Source of the DNA: JBIOYL01 sp044870185
GTDB taxonomy: Bacteria; Actinomycetota; CALGFH01
Direction of reading: 5' to 3'
NCBI GenBank assembly: GCA_044870185.1
Contig: JBIOYL010000358.1
Coordinates: forward strand, 1-15,858
DNA: 15,858 bases
The translations under genes and the position numbers were made by a program. Below, in pieces: positions 1 through 7,265 of this stretch (the stretch's first letter is position 1; each line of letters starts with the position of its first letter). The notes beneath the pieces are model-generated. The model was not told the origin of the DNA. It did not search any database and saw only the letters and a program-made list of their open reading frames with translations.

Positions 1-1266
1 GCGCCGCCCCGCCGGCGGCCAGCGAGCGCTGCACGACCTTCAGGTCGGCCAGGAAGGGCTCGGCGGCGGGGTAGCCGAGCGGGGACCGGGCCCTGGTCGC
101 GGCGAGGCGCTCGGCGACCAGCCCGAGCTTGCGCCGGTGCGGCTCGTCCGGGCTGCGCTCGCGCAGCGCCGCGGCCGCCGCGGGAAAGGCGGCCTCGTCG
201 CGGGCGAGCGCGCCGGCCAGCTCGGCCGAGGGCGGCGTCGAACTGGCCGCCGCGGTCAGCGAGCGGCCGATCCGCCGGGTGGCCGCCTCCAGGCCCCGCA
301 GGACGTGCTCGGCCTGGATGGCGAGGGTCTCGCGGGTGACCTCGGCGGTGACGCTCGGGTTGCCGTCCCGGTCGCCGCCCACCCAGCTCCCCCAGCGCAG
401 CCAGGGCCGGAAGCGTGGCGGCCGCCGGCCGGCCGTCTCGCCGTCAAGCGCGTGGTCGAGCGTGCGGTACAGGGCCGGCACGAGCCGGAACAGCGTCTGG
501 TCGAACACGGCCATGACCGTGCGCACCTCGTCCAGCGGCGTCGGCGGCGAGGGGCGGAGCTGGTCGGTGCGCCACAGGATGCTCACCTCCTCGAGCAGGC
601 GGCGGGTGACCTCGGCCTCCTCGCCGGCCGGCAGCGGGTCGTCGAGCCGGTCGACCTGCTGGCCGATGCGCACGAGCGCGTCGACCACGGCCCGGCGGCG
701 CGCCTCGGTGGGGTGGGCGGTGAGCACGGGCACGACCTCCAGGCGCTCGAGCAGGGTGGCCAGACACCCCTCCCCCTCCGCCTGGCGCACCTCGGCGACG
801 GCGGCGGCCAGCGAGTCGGCGACGGCGGGGCTGCCCCGGCCCCGCTCGCGCAGCGCGCGGACGCGGTGGTGCTCCTCGGCCAGGTTCACGAGCTGGAACC
901 ACATGGTGAAGGCGCGTGCCACCGACTCGGCCCGGTCCAGGTCGAACCCGGCGACCAGCTCCACCGGCAGGCCCGGCGTGGACCCCCCGTCGGCCGGGGG
1001 GCTAGGCTTGAGCCCCCCGGACCCCCCGTCGGCCGGGGGGCTCGGCGCGGGCCCCCGAGCTCCCGGTCGCCGTTGGCCTTGCGCAGCGCGATGGTCGCCC
1101 GCCGCAGCCGCTCCACGTCGGCGAGCAGCCCGGGCCCCTCGGCCTCCTCGAGCACCTGCCCGAGGAGGCGGCCGAGCAGCCGGACGTCGCGCCGCAGGGG
1201 CGCCGGCATCTCGCTGCGCTCGTCCGGCCGACGCCGGACCGAGCCGGCATCGGCCAAGGGCATCAT
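1..1266 (-). CDS. ppc: Phosphoenolpyruvate carboxylase, 5' part, with an apparent frameshift
   Basis: PEP carboxylase fixes bicarbonate onto PEP to make oxaloacetate, a cytosolic anaplerotic step. The gene runs off the window at base 1, so only the N-terminal third or so is present. From the ATG at 1266 one frame reads LRRDVRLLGRLLGQVLEEAE...LRRATIALRKANGD. From about 965 a different frame continues with VELVAGFDLDRAESVARAFT and MWFQLVNLAEEHHRVRAL, then VVPVLTAHPTEARRRAV (catalytic His of the LTAHPTE motif), FDQTLFRLVPALYR and WGSWVGGDRDGNPSVTAEVT (the GGDRDGNP motif). Both parts are clear family sequence, but the frames differ by a net deficit of one base (or excess of two) somewhere in 960-1064, a stretch of C/G homopolymers and hairpin repeats. 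One extra base in the C run at 1052-1056 would join them. It could be a sequencing error or a true inactivating mutation. The start is an ATG-ATG pair 9 bases from the yjbQ stop. Confidence 0.9.
980..1042. repeat. Two copies of a 24-bp palindromic GC repeat, 39 bp apart, inside ppc
   Basis: Bases 980-1003 and 1019-1042 are identical 24-mers, each a C6 run, a 7-base spacer and a G6 run, so each can fold on itself. In addition 994-1003 (CCGGGGGGCT) is perfectly complementary to 1011-1020 (AGCCCCCCGG) across a 7-base loop. The 39-bp period is a multiple of three. In the frame that continues into ppc the copies encode SPPADGGS twice, a Pro/Gly/Ser linker not expected in PEP carboxylase between the RRATIALR helix and the LDRAESVARAFT helix. 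This is the region where the ppc frame breaks. Confidence 0.85.
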
Positions 1267-1275
1267 GACGTGATC

Positions 1276-1680
1276 CTATCCGGCCACAAGCGACAGCCTC
1301 ACCCGGCGGCGCGGGTTGTCGTCGTTGTAGTCGACCAGGCAGATGCGCTGCCAGGTGCCGAGCAGCAGCCGGCCGCCCTGCACCGGCACGGTGAGCGACG
1401 GCGTGGTGAACACGGGCAGCAGATGGTCGGCGCCGTGGCCGCGGCTGCCGTGGCGGTGGGTCCAGCGGTCGTCGCGGGGCAGCAGGCGGCCCAGCACCTC
1501 GTCGAGGTCGCGCTCCGACCCTGCCCCGGTCTCCATGACCGCGAGCCCGGCCGTGGCGTGGGGGACGAACACCGACAGCAGGCCGTCCTCGCCCACCTCG
1601 GCGGCGAACCCGGCGACCTGATCGGTCAGGTCGACGACGTGACGGCGGCGGGTGTCGAGCTGGAGCTCGGTGGTGCGCAT
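1276..1680 (-). CDS. yjbQ: YjbQ/UPF0047 family protein (secondary thiamine-phosphate synthase type)
   Basis: This 134-residue protein matches the full length of the YjbQ family, compact beta-rich proteins that form trimers. E. coli YjbQ has weak thiamine-phosphate synthase activity, but the physiological role is unsettled. Visible family features are an N-terminal strand (RTTELQLDTRRRHVVDLTDQV), the PHATAGLAVMETG segment, the His-rich HRHGSRGHGADHLLPVF segment (likely metal or active site) and the C-terminal GTWQRICLVDYN. The ATG at 1680 is preceded by a strong GGAGGAGG at 1683-1690; the frame stays open further upstream but without family sequence. It lies 90 bp after the DUF488 gene and 9 bp before ppc on the same strand, so co-transcription with ppc is likely. 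Confidence 0.88.
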   Translation of the reverse strand: MRTTELQLDTRRRHVVDLTDQVAGFAAEVGEDGLLSVFVPHATAGLAVMETGAGSERDLDEVLGRLLPRDDRWTHRHGSRGHGADHLLPVFTTPSLTVPVQGGRLLLGTWQRICLVDYNDDNPRRRVRLSLVAG

Positions 1681-1770
1681 GGCCTCCTCCAAGGGTCGGG
1701 CACGAAGACGGTCGGGTGGTCGGGCAAGGCCGGTCCGGGGCGTCCATGCTGACCGAACGGGCACGCCGGT

Positions 1771-2382
1771 TCAGGGCTCGAGCAGGCTGGGGGTGGAGCC
1801 GAGGTCGTAGGCGAGCAGTGCGCCGTCGACCCGGACGCCGCCGGTCGGCCGGTGCGGCTCCAGGCGCCCGTCGTGGCCGAGGTGGACGACCTCGGCGCCC
1901 CGCACGAGCATGGCGGCGTCGGCCAGCAGGCGGCGGTGGCAGCGCCACCACCGCGACTCCGAGCACATCACGGCGGTCGGGGTCGCGGCCGCCTCGGCGA
2001 GGACCCGGTCGAGCGCGGCCCAGAACGGCTCGGTGCGCATGTAGTCGGCGTAGCCCCGGAAGCCGCCGCTGCGCAGGGCGGTGTTGACCGAGTCGGGCCG
2101 GGGCCTGCGCCAGCCGCCCAGCGCCGGCTCCCAGCGGTAGGCGACGCCGGCCGCGGGCAGCCAGCCGGCCAGCTCGTCCCGGCCGAAGTGCGGGAAGCGG
2201 CGGCTGCCGGGCGCGGTGCGCACGTCGACCAGGGATGCCACGCCGGCCCCGGTCAGCAGCTCGGCGAACGCCTCGGCGCCGGCCGTCCCGTGGCCAACCG
2301 TGACCAGGCGAGGTGTCCGCGCCCGTGCCACCTCGGCGGCGTCCCGGCGGGCCCTCCCCGCGGCAGGCTGCTCGTCGGGCAT
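1771..2382 (-). CDS. DUF488 family protein
   Basis: A 203-residue protein of the DUF488 family, whose biochemical function is not established. Family marks in order are RLVTVGHGTAGAEAFAELL near residue 25, LVDVRTAPGSRRFPHFGRDEL near residue 52, WLPAAGVAYRWEPALGG, a central FRGYADYMRTEPFWAALDRV, and the late Cys motif MCSESRWWRCHRRLLAD (Cys-x7-Cys-His-Arg). The DVR and C...CHR residues are the usual conserved positions. The ATG at 2382 lies 12 bp after the cdsA stop, indicating an operon. The first ~23 residues are a low-complexity leader, so a GTG start inside the frame is possible. No sign of damage. Confidence 0.87.
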   Translation of the reverse strand: MPDEQPAAGRARRDAAEVARARTPRLVTVGHGTAGAEAFAELLTGAGVASLVDVRTAPGSRRFPHFGRDELAGWLPAAGVAYRWEPALGGWRRPRPDSVNTALRSGGFRGYADYMRTEPFWAALDRVLAEAAATPTAVMCSESRWWRCHRRLLADAAMLVRGAEVVHLGHDGRLEPHRPTGGVRVDGALLAYDLGSTPSLLEP

Positions 2383-2394
2383 CGGCGCCGGTCC

Positions 2395-3321
2395 TCAGTG
2401 CAGCAGGCTGATCGTCAGGATCACCGCGTAGTAGCCGAACGGCACGGCCATCAGCAGCGAGTCGACCCGGTCCAGGATGCCGCCGTAGCCGACCAGGATC
2501 GAGCGGCCGGTCTTGCCGGCGAAGTCGCGCCGCACGAACGCCTCGGTGAGGTCGCCCCACACGCAGCCGAGCGCCAGCATGACGACGAGCACGACCACGC
2601 TCACCAGCGGCCATTCCTTGGGCACCATGTTCCACAGCAGCCCGACGCCGAGGATCGATCCGAGCAGGTTGCCGAGCACGCCGGTCCAGGTCTTGTTGGC
2701 GTCCAGGTGCGGGGCGAGCTTGGGGCCCTTGAGCGCCGAGCCGACCGCGAAGGCGGCCACGTCGGAGATGGCCACCGTCACCCCGGCGATGACCAGGAAG
2801 TTCAGCCCCCAGGGCTCGTTCGCCTTCACGTAGACGATGTAGGCCATGGGCAGGCCGATGTAGACGTAGCCGAACAGCGTGCTGGTGACCTGGTTGCGGG
2901 CGTCCTCGATCTTGGGCGACAGGATCGGGATGAGGGTCAGCAGGATGAAGAAGCCGAACGGCAGGAACAGGAAGTAGCGGCGGGCGAGCGCGGCCACGAA
3001 CAGGCCGACCTGGCCCCACAACAGCAGCAGCAGGGCGTAGCGGCGCTCGATGCCGGCCAGGCGCCCGTACTCGGACAGGCCCTGCAGGACCACGAAGGTG
3101 GCCAGGACGAGCGCGACGAAGCCGCCGGTGAACAGGCACAGCAGGAACAGCGGGGCGATCCACAGCCAGGTCCGCGCCCGGGCGAAGAAGGTCGAGCGGC
3201 GCAGCACGCGCAGCGGCTTGCGCTGGGACGCCAGCACGGCGGCCAAGCCCACCACGAGGAGCACGAACACGCGGATGACCGACGGCAGGAACTGCGGGTT
3301 GCCGAAGGGGTTGTGGGGCAC
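2395..3321 (-). CDS. cdsA: CdsA-like phosphatidate cytidylyltransferase, membrane protein
   Basis: Predicted to make CDP-diacylglycerol from phosphatidate and CTP in the membrane. The 308-residue protein has about eight hydrophobic segments (for example residues 13-32, 53-80, 95-112, 116-134, 148-165, 174-194, 214-232 and 238-252). Family marks are SDVAAFAVG (186-194), KLAPHLDANKTW (201-212), GDLTEAFVRRDFAGK (256-270) and GYGGILDRVDS (278-288), close to the CDS signature. It departs from that signature at two positions: Lys-Asp is Lys-Thr at 270-271, and the His of GHGGILDR is Tyr279. It may therefore be a CdsA paralogue (YnbB-like) rather than the housekeeping enzyme. The GTG start at 3321 is 9 bases after the acyltransferase stop, with only a weak AGG upstream, suggesting translational coupling. 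Confidence 0.85.
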   Translation of the reverse strand: MPHNPFGNPQFLPSVIRVFVLLVVGLAAVLASQRKPLRVLRRSTFFARARTWLWIAPLFLLCLFTGGFVALVLATFVVLQGLSEYGRLAGIERRYALLLLLWGQVGLFVAALARRYFLFLPFGFFILLTLIPILSPKIEDARNQVTSTLFGYVYIGLPMAYIVYVKANEPWGLNFLVIAGVTVAISDVAAFAVGSALKGPKLAPHLDANKTWTGVLGNLLGSILGVGLLWNMVPKEWPLVSVVVLVVMLALGCVWGDLTEAFVRRDFAGKTGRSILVGYGGILDRVDSLLMAVPFGYYAVILTISLLH

Positions 3322-3330
3322 GGCCGGCCT

Positions 3331-4053
3331 CTACGTCCCTTCCCAGCGCCTGACCACGGCCTGGGTCTCCGCCAGTGCTTCCTCGGCTCGCTTGACCAGG
3401 TCGTTGTAGTCGTCGCCGGGCTCGACCGGGAAGCCGATGCCGACGGCGACGCCGCCTGGCAAGGGGATACGGGTGCCCTTTGGCATGACCTCCTCCAGGC
3501 CATGCAGGTACAGCGGGACGACCGGGACCTGGCAGTCGACCGCGACGTAGGCGAAGCCCTTCTTGAACCCGGTGATCCCCTTGCCGCGGGTGCCCTGCGG
3601 GAAGATGAGCACGGACCAGCCCTTGCCGACCAGCTCCTTGAGCAGGGCGATGGACTCGCGGCTCGAGCCGCCGGTGCGCACGAACGGCACCGTGCCGAGC
3701 GCCAGCGAGGCGGCCACCCCGGACAGCTTCGTCCGGTAGAAGTAGTCGGCGGCCGCCGCGATCACCAGGTGCTTGCGCACCCGCGAGCCGAGCGCGGCCA
3801 GGCAGACGGGCGCGTCGAAGTGGCTTTGATGGTTGGCGACGAAGACCGCCGGCCCGCTGAGCAGGTTGAGGTTGCGCTTGCCAATCACCGAGTAGGGGGC
3901 GATGAAGCGCAGCGTCGGCACGAGCACGCCGAGCTGCACCAGGCTGCGCACGACCCGGGCCGGCGGCGTCCGCGCCCACGCGACGCTCGGCACCGCGGGC
4001 CGCTCGGAGCTGCGGCTCGGCCCGCCGCGAACTTGCCGCTCGTCCTCAGCCAC
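3331..4053 (-). CDS. plsC: PlsC-like 1-acylglycerol-3-phosphate acyltransferase
   Basis: A 240-residue lysophospholipid acyltransferase of the PlsC superfamily, expected to acylate lysophosphatidate to phosphatidate at the membrane, one step before CdsA. The HX4D catalytic motif is NHQSHFD at residues 74-80 (His75, Asp80); FVRTGGSSRESI at 124-135 is block II; FPQGTRGKG at 151-159 is block III, where the usual FPEGTR Glu is Gln; PVVPLYLHG at 177-185 is block IV. An amphipathic hydrophobic stretch at 36-52 may contact the membrane. I chose the GTG at 4053 because GGGAGG ends 4 bases upstream; the frame is open to 4161 but that part is repetitive Gly/Ala-rich sequence with no family match. The adjoining downstream cdsA gene supports a phospholipid role. 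Confidence 0.86.
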   Translation of the reverse strand: MAEDERQVRGGPSRSSERPAVPSVAWARTPPARVVRSLVQLGVLVPTLRFIAPYSVIGKRNLNLLSGPAVFVANHQSHFDAPVCLAALGSRVRKHLVIAAAADYFYRTKLSGVAASLALGTVPFVRTGGSSRESIALLKELVGKGWSVLIFPQGTRGKGITGFKKGFAYVAVDCQVPVVPLYLHGLEEVMPKGTRIPLPGGVAVGIGFPVEPGDDYNDLVKRAEEALAETQAVVRRWEGT

Positions 4054-4090
4054 GTCGCCTCCCACCTGCCCGCCGCGGCGCCCTCCGCCC

Positions 4091-4183
4091 CGCAGGGCCT
4101 GCCGCCCGCCGTCGGGGCCTGCCGCAGCCGCGTCGCCTGCCGCAGGGCCCGGTTGCGACACGGCCGCCGGCCGCCGCAGGGCC
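4091..4183. repeat. Short GC repeats in the plsC leader region
   Basis: The 194-bp gap between plsC and the amidase gene carries imperfect short repeats. GGCCTGCCGC occurs at 4096-4105 and 4116-4125, with GCCTGCCGC again at 4135-4143, a period near 20 bp. CGCAGGGCC occurs at 4091-4099, 4141-4149 and 4175-4183. They extend the plsC frame artificially upstream. No recognisable promoter hexamers for plsC were seen in the gap with confidence. Confidence 0.5.
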
Positions 4184-4247
4184 CGACCGCCGGAGAACCG
4201 GATCGCGGTGTTCTTGCATTCAACCAGACCGGCCGCGGCGCGGGCAG

Positions 4248-6086
4248 TTACGGATATGCCGGCGGCGGGCCGATCCGGGCGAGCTGCGCCTCGATCGAGG
4301 CCGCCACCTTGAACAGTGCCGCATCCCGGCCGATCCCGCCGACGAGCGAGGCGGCGACCGGCAGGCCGCCGGCCAGCCCGACGGGCAGCGAGACGACCGG
4401 CGAGCCGGAGCCGTTGAACGGGCCGGGCAGCATGGTGAGCGCCTCCTGGACACCCATGCTGGCGCTGCCGAGCGCTACCGAGCGCTGGCCGATCGCCGGC
4501 GCCACGACCGGGATGGTCGGCAGGACCAGGGCGTCGCGGCCGGCCAGCAGCGCCTCGACCTGGCGGGCGAAGCGCACCCGGTAGCGCAGGCCGGCCAGGT
4601 ACTCGCCGGCGAGCGTCGCCTGCCCCAGCCGGATGGCGGCGAGCATCCGGGGCGAGTAGCCGTCCTCGCCGGTCTCGGCCACAAGCAGCGCGTGGACGGC
4701 GGCCAGCTCGGCCAGGACCATGGCGGCCACCGCGGCCCGACCGGCGGCCAGCGGCAGGCTGACCTCGTCGATCCGGGCGCCGGCTGCCGCCAGGCGGGCG
4801 CGCAGCTCGGCGAGCTGGCCGGCCACGGCCGGCTCGACCAGCTCGGCCGTGTCACCGACCAGCCAGCCGAGGCGCAGGCGGCCGACCTCGCCGACCCCAC
4901 CGATCTCACCGATCTCACCGACCTCGCCGGCCCCACCGATCTCACCGGCCCGATGGCCAGCATCCATCGGCCCGGCGGGCAGTCGGACGGCCGGCCCGGC
5001 GGGCAGCCCGGCACCGCCCTGTGGGCCGGCGGGCAGCCCGGCGGCGGGCGCCCGGGTGGTGGGCGGCCAGGCGGGGGTCCCGGCTACGAGCACCTGCCAC
5101 AGCGTGGCCGCGTCGGCCACGCTCGGGGCGATCGGCCCGACGTGATCGCACGACCAGGACAGGGGGAACACGCCGGTCGCCGGCACCGCCCCGTAGGTCG
5201 GCTTGACGCCGACCACCCCGCAGCAGGCGGCCGGGATGCGGATCGAGCCGGCCGTGTCGCTGCCGACCGCGCCGGGCACCAGGCCGGCCGCCACCGCGGC
5301 GGCCGAGCCGCCGCTGGACCCGCCGGCGATGCGGCCGGGATCCCACGGGTTGACGGTCCCGGGGGTGAGCACCCCGTAGGCGAACTCGTGGGTGCGGGTC
5401 TTGCCGAGCACGACCGCGCCGGCCCGGCGCAGCCGGGCGACCGCCTCGGCGTCGGCCACGGCGAGGTTGCCGGCGAGCTTGGGCGACCCGGCCGCGGTGA
5501 CCGCACCGGCCACGTCGACCAGGTCCTTGACCGCGACCGGGACGCCGTGGAGCGGCCCGCGCCACCTGCCGGCGGCCAGCTCGCGGTCGCGGGCGGCCGC
5601 CTCGGCCAGCGCCTCGTCGGCCAGGACGGCGACAAAGGCGCCGATCGCCCGGTCGTGGGCGGCGATACGGTCGAGCGCCTGCTCGACCAGCCGGGTGCTG
5701 GTGACCTCGCCGGCGGCGACCCGCCGGGCCGCCTCGACCACCCCCGGCAGTCGCTCAGGGCCATCGGGCCGGGGAGCGGCAGGCGTCACCGCCGACCGGC
5801 TCCCGGCCGGTGCCGGCGCGGGCGTGGCGGCGACCCTCGCCGGTCCGCCGGCCGCCCGACCGGCGGCCGACGGTCCACCCGCCACCGGTCCGCCGACCGC
5901 CGGTCCGGTGGGATCGGTGGCGGGCGGGTCGGCCGGGCTGAGCTCGGCGGCCTCCGCGAGCGTGCGCAGCCGCTCCAGGTGCAGGGCGAGGTCCTGCTCC
6001 AGCCTGCCGGCCAGCGTGGCCGGCAGCTCGGCGCCGGCCACGGCCAGGCGGGCACGCAGCGCCGCCGCCAGCTCAGCGCGCTCCAT
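4248..6086 (-). CDS. Amidase-signature family hydrolase (GatA/AtzF-like)
   Basis: A 612-residue amidase-signature hydrolase that would cleave an amide bond; the substrate is not evident. The Ser-cisSer-Lys triad is visible: Lys187 in VPVAVKDLVD, Ser257 in GGSSGGSAAAVA, and nucleophile Ser281 in GSDTAGSIRIPAACCG. Spacings of 70 and 24 residues fit the family. Residues 1-45 form a helical segment (ERAELAAALRARLAVAGAEL) and 50-110 are a Pro/Ala/Gly-rich linker, so the catalytic domain begins near 113. After the SVADAATLWQVLV segment comes a second low-complexity insert: LPAGP-type blocks, then a Gly-Glu-Val/Ile repeat, before normal sequence resumes at RLRLGWLVGDTAEL. The ATG at 6086 has GGGAGG 4 bases upstream and faces the divergent udgB gene 76 bp away. 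It is probably not the tRNA amidotransferase GatA, because no gatC or gatB is adjacent. Function beyond the family is unknown. Confidence 0.88.
   Translation of the reverse strand: MERAELAAALRARLAVAGAELPATLAGRLEQDLALHLERLRTLAEAAELSPADPPATDPTGPAVGGPVAGGPSAAGRAAGGPARVAATPAPAPAGSRSAVTPAAPRPDGPERLPGVVEAARRVAAGEVTSTRLVEQALDRIAAHDRAIGAFVAVLADEALAEAAARDRELAAGRWRGPLHGVPVAVKDLVDVAGAVTAAGSPKLAGNLAVADAEAVARLRRAGAVVLGKTRTHEFAYGVLTPGTVNPWDPGRIAGGSSGGSAAAVAAGLVPGAVGSDTAGSIRIPAACCGVVGVKPTYGAVPATGVFPLSWSCDHVGPIAPSVADAATLWQVLVAGTPAWPPTTRAPAAGLPAGPQGGAGLPAGPAVRLPAGPMDAGHRAGEIGGAGEVGEIGEIGGVGEVGRLRLGWLVGDTAELVEPAVAGQLAELRARLAAAGARIDEVSLPLAAGRAAVAAMVLAELAAVHALLVAETGEDGYSPRMLAAIRLGQATLAGEYLAGLRYRVRFARQVEALLAGRDALVLPTIPVVAPAIGQRSVALGSASMGVQEALTMLPGPFNGSGSPVVSLPVGLAGGLPVAASLVGGIGRDAALFKVAASIEAQLARIGPPPAYP
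4884..4946. repeat. Seven-copy 9-bp tandem repeat inside the amidase gene
   Basis: Seven head-to-tail 9-mers of the type GAYCTCRCC run from 4884 to 4946, three of them exactly GATCTCACC (4902-4910, 4911-4919, 4938-4946). The period keeps the amidase frame; on the coding strand the units read Gly-Glu-Ile/Val or Gly-Gly-Val/Ala. Just beyond, at about 4969-5040, a GGC(C)CGGCGGGCAG unit recurs three times and encodes the LPAGP blocks. Copy number could vary between strains without breaking the gene. Confidence 0.85.
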
Positions 6087-6149
6087 GGACGCCTCCCACC
6101 GGTCGACCCGAACACCGATACGCCGACGCTCGTTGCGTCCTGCCGATGC

Positions 6150-6155
6150 TACGGT
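6150..6155 (+). promoter_or_regulatory. Candidate -10 element (TACGGT) for a leaderless udgB transcript
   Basis: TACGGT fits the actinobacterial TANNNT -10 pattern and ends 7 bases before the GTG at 6163, the distance expected if transcription starts at the start codon itself. No Shine-Dalgarno sequence is visible between it and the GTG, which supports a leaderless message. No convincing -35 element was found. Confidence 0.35.
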
Positions 6156-6162
6156 GCGTCCC

Positions 6163-6852
6163 GTGGACACGCGGGAGCTGGACCGGTTGCGGGCCGAAGT
6201 GGTCTCCTGCCGCCGCTGCCCGCGTCTGGTCGCCTGGCGCGAGCAGGTCGCCCGCCAGAAGCGTGCCGCCTTCAAGGACTGGGAGTACTGGGGCCGGCCG
6301 GTGCCGGGCTTCGGTGACCCGGCCGCCCGGCTGCTCATCCTCGGCCTGGCTCCGGCCGCCCACGGCGGCAACCGCACCGGCCGGATCTTCACCGGCGACC
6401 GCTCCGGCGACTGGCTGTTCGCGAGCCTGTACCGGACCGGCTTCGCCAACCAGCCCACCTCGGTGTCACGTGACGACGGGCTCGCCCTCACCGACTGCTA
6501 CGTCACCGCGCCCGTCAAGTGCGCCCCACCCGCCAACAAGCCGCTGCCCCAGGAGCGCGCCAACTGCGCGCCATGGCTGGAACGCGAGCTGGCGCTCCTG
6601 GACCACCTCCGCGTCGTGGTCGCCCTCGGCAGCTACGCCTGGGACACGGCCCTACGCCACCTCGGCCCGGTCCGCCCCAAGCCCCGCTTTGCCCACGGTG
6701 CCGAGGCAACGCTGCCGCAGGGTCGGGTGCTGCTCGGCAGCTTCCACGTGAGCCAGCAGAACACGCAGACCGGCCGCCTCACCGAGGAGATGCTGGACGG
6801 GGTGTTCCGCCGTGCGCGGGAGCTGCTGCAAAGCGATCAGCAGACCCGGTGA
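6163..6852 (+). CDS. udgB: Uracil-DNA glycosylase, family 5 (UdgB type)
   Basis: A 229-residue base-excision repair enzyme that removes uracil (and, in this family, other deaminated bases) from DNA. Four Cys placed as in iron-sulfur UDGs are present: Cys16 and Cys19 in VVSCRRCPRL, and Cys120 and Cys135 flanking APPANKPLPQERAN. The active-site motif is GLAPAAHGGNRTGRIFTGD (61-79), with the third conserved motif GSFHVSQQNTQTG (192-204). The GGNRTGR form and the HVSxxNTxTG motif are typical of family 5 rather than family 4. The GTG at 6163 is taken as start because the protein then begins directly before the first Cys pair. It is transcribed divergently from the amidase gene. The first visible match after it, 64 bp on, is an unrelated ABM-fold gene. 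Confidence 0.92.
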   Translation: MDTRELDRLRAEVVSCRRCPRLVAWREQVARQKRAAFKDWEYWGRPVPGFGDPAARLLILGLAPAAHGGNRTGRIFTGDRSGDWLFASLYRTGFANQPTSVSRDDGLALTDCYVTAPVKCAPPANKPLPQERANCAPWLERELALLDHLRVVVALGSYAWDTALRHLGPVRPKPRFAHGAEATLPQGRVLLGSFHVSQQNTQTGRLTEEMLDGVFRRARELLQSDQQTR

Positions 6853-6916
6853 CCTCCGCGCCGTGGTGATCCGCTTCAGTCGCAGCAAAGGAGCCCAACG
6901 TCGCCCCGGAGAGGAT

Positions 6917-7201
6917 ATGAGCGTCGGCCTTGTTGCCTTCCACTATCCCAAGCCCGAGCATCGAGACGAGATGATCCGGCGGGTCCGCCAAGCCGCCGAG
7001 GTCATGGCCACGGTCCCTGGATGCCTGGACGTCGGCTGCTGGCAGGACGAGACCGCCGGCGCCATCGTGACGACCGGGAAGTGGGAGTCCGAGGACGCCC
7101 GTATGGCCACGTTTGCAGCGGTGGCGGCGGCCAACGTCGATTTCGACTACGACGACCGCGAGTCGCGACCACGCGACGTCTTCAACCTGTCATCGGTGTA
7201 G
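6917..7201 (+). CDS. Small ABM-fold (dimeric alpha/beta barrel) protein
   Basis: A 94-residue protein resembling the antibiotic biosynthesis monooxygenase (ABM) fold: an opening strand (VGLVAFHYPKPEHRDEMIRR), a helix ending in ATVPGCLDVGCWQDE, a strand AIVTTGKWESEDARM, and a helix with the closing strand. Proteins of this type are usually dimers; many are not monooxygenases, and no catalytic residue can be assigned here. The ATG at 6917 has GGAGAGG ending 2-3 bases upstream. It may be co-transcribed with udgB, since only 64 bp separate them and no terminator is seen. Confidence 0.65.
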   Translation: MSVGLVAFHYPKPEHRDEMIRRVRQAAEVMATVPGCLDVGCWQDETAGAIVTTGKWESEDARMATFAAVAAANVDFDYDDRESRPRDVFNLSSV

Positions 7202-7237
7202 CGGCCGGTCGCCGGCTGCCGGCTCGTCGCTCTCGGG

Positions 7238-7265
7238 CTGACGCTGCCGCGGTCCCGGCTATGCT
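7238..7265 (+). promoter_or_regulatory. Candidate promoter upstream of the cupin gene
   Basis: CTGACG (7238-7243) and TATGCT (7260-7265) each match four of six positions of the -35 and -10 consensus and are 16 bp apart. A start near 7272 would leave a leader of about 130 nt before the cupin gene. The rest of the 200-bp gap 7202-7401 contains only GC-rich sequence. In-frame extension upstream of the cupin is open but has no family sequence. Confidence 0.3.

Noticed and set aside
994..1020. The 10-bp perfect GC stem as a transcription terminator
   Set aside because: It lies within the ppc coding region and has no T-run after it on either strand.
129..1273. Plus-strand open frames of about 380 codons opposite ppc
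   Set aside because: The minus strand carries PEP carboxylase motifs; the plus-strand translations are low-complexity Arg/Ser/Gly sequence.
4054..4161. Upstream extension of the plsC frame to 4161 as true N-terminus
   Set aside because: The extension is repetitive Gly/Ala/Arg sequence without family match, and the GTG at 4053 has a well-placed GGGAGG.
1852..4584. A 910-codon open frame on the plus strand opposite the DUF488, cdsA and plsC genes
   Set aside because: It is antisense to three genes with clear family motifs, is rich in Arg/Gly/His/Gln as expected for a GC-rich shadow frame, and has no recognisable domain.
4884..4946. The 9-bp repeats as a CRISPR-like array
   Set aside because: The units are contiguous, have no spacers, and keep the amidase reading frame.
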